Of a stretch of 32,054 nucleotides of DNA, positions 30,017-32,054 are shown in pieces. The notes under the pieces are model-generated. The model searched no databases. It was not told where the DNA came from and was given only the letters and a program-made list of their open reading frames with translations. Location of the stretch: positions 1 through 32,054 of the forward strand of contig JASJBG010000056.1 of assembly GCA_030066625.1 (NCBI GenBank), written 5' to 3'. This stretch comes from Woeseiaceae bacterium. Lineage in GTDB: Bacteria; Pseudomonadota; Gammaproteobacteria; Steroidobacterales; Woeseiaceae. Positions within the stretch are counted from its first letter, which is position 1. The number at the start of each line of letters is the position of its first letter. Position numbers and translations under genes: made by a program.

Positions 30017-32054
30017 TTTGTTTCGCCTCCCATGATCGGCAGCGTTTCGAATCCGGCAGCGGAGAGCGCAGCCTCCACGTCGTCCATTCTGCCGGGTGCC
30101 AGCGCGATCATCGAGCCGCCGCCGCCCGCACCGGTCAGCTTCGCGCCCAGCGCACCGGCCCCCCGGGCGATCGTTACCATGCGCTCGAGTTCCGGTGTCG
30201 ACACGCCGATGGCGTTGAGCAGTCCCTGGCAGATATCCATGAGCGCTCCCAGGCGCTCGTAGTTGCCTTTCCGGAGGGCCTCGCTGCCTTCGAGACTGAT
30301 TTCATCCATGCGCTCGAACAGCGCATCGTAATGCCCGCCGCTCACCTCGCGACGTGCACGTACACCCTCGACCTGATCGACGGTCATGCCACGTGTCTTG
30401 CTGCAGGCCACGATGATCGGTGGCGGCGATGAGAGTTCGACATCGCGAATCTCGAGCGACTCGCCACGTCGGAACAGCATCGGTTTTGCATAGGTAGCGA
30501 GCGTGTTGTCGACGCCCGACGGCGTGCCGTGAGCAAGCCGTTCGCATTCGAATGCGATGGCGTTGGTCCGCTCGTCGTCGAACTCGAGGCCGTAGGCCTT
30601 GGCAAGTGCGCGGACGATGGCGACCGCCAGGGCCGCCGACGAGCCGAGGCCCATCGCGCGCGGCAAGCGCGAACGCACACTCAGCGCGAACTGCGCGTCG
30701 CCAATTCCGAGCTCACGCCGGATGAGGGCCACAGCGGCGTCCAGACCCTGCCCCGGCTCGGCATCGAGGTCGACCGGCTGGTGTATACCCCAGTCGGGGA
30801 TCGTGATCGTCGGTGAACGGTCGCGCTCGACGATTGCGCGCATCGCGTCGGCGACGGGCAGCGCGAGCGCGTGCTTGCCGTAAACGACGGCATGCTCGCC
30901 GAGCAGGATGACTTTGCCCGCCGAGCTCGCCGCGCTGTCGCGGTCCTCGTCCGTCTGTCGCGCAGCCAGGATCTCGCGTGCCTTCCAGTCCTTGATGTCT
31001 CCACTTTCGATCAGCTCGCTGACGACGTCTTCGAAGATTGCGTCCGGCGTGCCGACGGAGGCCGCAACGCTGCGCGCGTGCAGGCGCATGTGACCATGCT
31101 GGATGCCCGAGGTGGCGAGCGCGCGAATCGCCGAGAAATTCTGTGCGAGCCCGACCGCCGCCATGATGCGCGCCAACCCGGTAGCAGACTGCACGCCGGT
31201 AATGCGCAGGCCGAGCGAAGCCGCGGCATTGAGATCGAGCGTGCCGCCGACCGTTGCGACCTTCAGCGGCAGCCGCAGACGACCGACGAGGTCGCCGTTG
31301 TCGCCGACGCGCCACTCGGTCAGCGCCCGGTAGCTTCCGTCGATCGCAGCATAGGCGTGCGCACCGGCTTCGATTGCCCGCCAGTCGTTGCCCGTCGCGA
31401 TGGCGACGGCATCGATGCCGTTCATGATGCCCTTGTTATGAGTGGCCGCCCGGTACGGATCAGCCATCGCGATATCGTTGGCCAGTACGATGGCGTCCCG
31501 CGCCGCCGTCGCCTCCGCCGGATCATTCGCCAGCTGCTCGAGCGGGTAGCGCACCGTTGCAGTCACGAGCGAACGGTCGACGAGATTCGACAGGATACGT
31601 AGCGCAACCTGGCCGCCCGACAGCGCAGCCAGCTCCGGCGCCAGCGCCTCGCACATCGTGTTGACGAGATTTGCGCCCATCGCGTCGCGGGTATCGACGA
31701 GCAAATGCACGACGACGACCGCACCATGGTCTCGGGTATCGACCTGGCGGACCTCGAGGTCGCGAACGCCGCCGCCGCGTCGGACGAGTCGCGGATGCAC
31801 GGCATCGGCCGCTTCCATGAGGGTCCCACGGGCATCATTAATTGCGGCCATAGCGGTCGCGGCATCGTCCATGCCGGACAGGTGGACCTGGCCAATCAGC
31901 AGGGATTCGTCACACTCGGTGTCGAAGCCGCCAGCGGCGCGTGCGAGACGTGCAGCACTCGAAAGCGCCGCAACGATCGATGGCTCCTCGACGGCCAGTG
32001 GCACGATGCATTCGCGTCCGTCGACGATGAAGTTCGGCGCGACCGCGAGCGGCA
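30013..32054 (-). CDS. HMG-CoA reductase (class II) - mevalonate kinase fusion (5' end beyond right edge)
   Basis: The frame is open to the window edge: the 16 codons before the GTG at 32004 read PLAVAPNFIVDGRECI, as in the N-terminus of class II HMG-CoA reductases, so the true start lies outside. Counting from 32004, residues 1-350 are reductase: VEEPSIVAA with the catalytic Glu, DAMGAN (107-112) of the dinucleotide site, NKGIMNGIDAV (catalytic Lys191), GNDWRAIEAGAHAYA (Asp207) and GHMRLHAR (catalytic His). Residues about 360-663 are a GHMP mevalonate kinase: GKVILLGEHAVVYG, the P-loop PRAMGLGSSAALAVAI (448-463), GTPSGVDN with the catalytic Asp, and KLTGAGGGG (622-630). A linker of about 10 residues joins them. 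The chain would take HMG-CoA to mevalonate 5-phosphate. Confidence 0.95.
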   Translation of the reverse strand, partial: PLAVAPNFIVDGRECIVPLAVEEPSIVAALSSAARLARAAGGFDTECDESLLIGQVHLSGMDDAATAMAAINDARGTLMEAADAVHPRLVRRGGGVRDLEVRQVDTRDHGAVVVVHLLVDTRDAMGANLVNTMCEALAPELAALSGGQVALRILSNLVDRSLVTATVRYPLEQLANDPAEATAARDAIVLANDIAMADPYRAATHNKGIMNGIDAVAIATGNDWRAIEAGAHAYAAIDGSYRALTEWRVGDNGDLVGRLRLPLKVATVGGTLDLNAAASLGLRITGVQSATGLARIMAAVGLAQNFSAIRALATSGIQHGHMRLHARSVAASVGTPDAIFEDVVSELIESGDIKDWKAREILAARQTDEDRDSAASSAGKVILLGEHAVVYGKHALALPVADAMRAIVERDRSPTITIPDWGIHQPVDLDAEPGQGLDAAVALIRRELGIGDAQFALSVRSRLPRAMGLGSSAALAVAIVRALAKAYGLEFDDERTNAIAFECERLAHGTPSGVDNTLATYAKPMLFRRGESLEIRDVELSSPPPIIVACSKTRGMTVDQVEGVRARREVSGGHYDALFERMDEISLEGSEALRKGNYERLGALMDICQGLLNAIGVSTPELERMVTIARGAGALGAKLTGAGGGGSMIALAPGRMDDVEAALSAAGFETLPIMGGETK

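Noticed and set aside
1-32054. CRISPR array, insertion sequence, prophage or tRNA gene
   Set aside because: I saw no regularly spaced repeats, transposase or integrase motifs, or tRNA-like cloverleaf with CCA end in any gap.

Overview
The window is dense, GC-rich chromosomal DNA with few gaps, which looks like a gammaproteobacterium. The evidence is a proteobacterial-type GshA, a long FadE-type acyl-CoA dehydrogenase, a PspF/PspABC phage-shock locus with a sigma-54 promoter, a consensus CTGT-N8-ACAG LexA box, and GSH-, bactofilin- and c-di-GMP-related genes. I cannot name the genus. The mevalonate-pathway genes at the right end are unusual for this class, most of which use the MEP pathway. 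I see no transposase, phage gene, CRISPR array, tRNA or rRNA.

Left part (1-12.3 kb): the start of a class II aldolase/adducin-family gene; a gap with a strong plus-strand terminator that may end a small RNA; a UvrD/Rep-type helicase under a near-perfect LexA box; an alpha/beta hydrolase; a DASS/SLC13-type permease with four RCK_C-like segments, followed closely by a ferredoxin-reductase-like flavoprotein; a tandem pair of related unknown membrane-anchored proteins; a translationally coupled sulfotransferase-like/class IV aminotransferase pair; gshA; and a small DUF2845 protein.

Middle (12.3-24 kb): a bactofilin; a GGDEF-EAL c-di-GMP protein; a small exported coiled-coil protein; a psp operon (pspA-pspB-pspC-pspC'-pspB') read leftward from a sigma-54 promoter, with divergent pspF; a YtrA-type GntR regulator with an ABC ATPase and permease, preceded by a small ORF, a terminator and a large perfect palindrome; an ECF sigma factor with a coupled membrane anti-sigma candidate; and malate dehydrogenase.

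Right part (24-32 kb): fadE with an unusual lysine/alanine-rich tail, a DUF3667 zinc-ribbon membrane protein, then isoprenoid genes. HMG-CoA synthase on the plus strand converges on a minus-strand unit made of an HMG-CoA reductase-mevalonate kinase fusion and type 1 isopentenyl-diphosphate isomerase. Together these cover acetoacetyl-CoA to mevalonate phosphate plus the final isomerisation. The phosphomevalonate kinase and decarboxylase steps are not in the window and may lie past the right edge. The single-chain HMGR-MVK fusion is the most striking observation.
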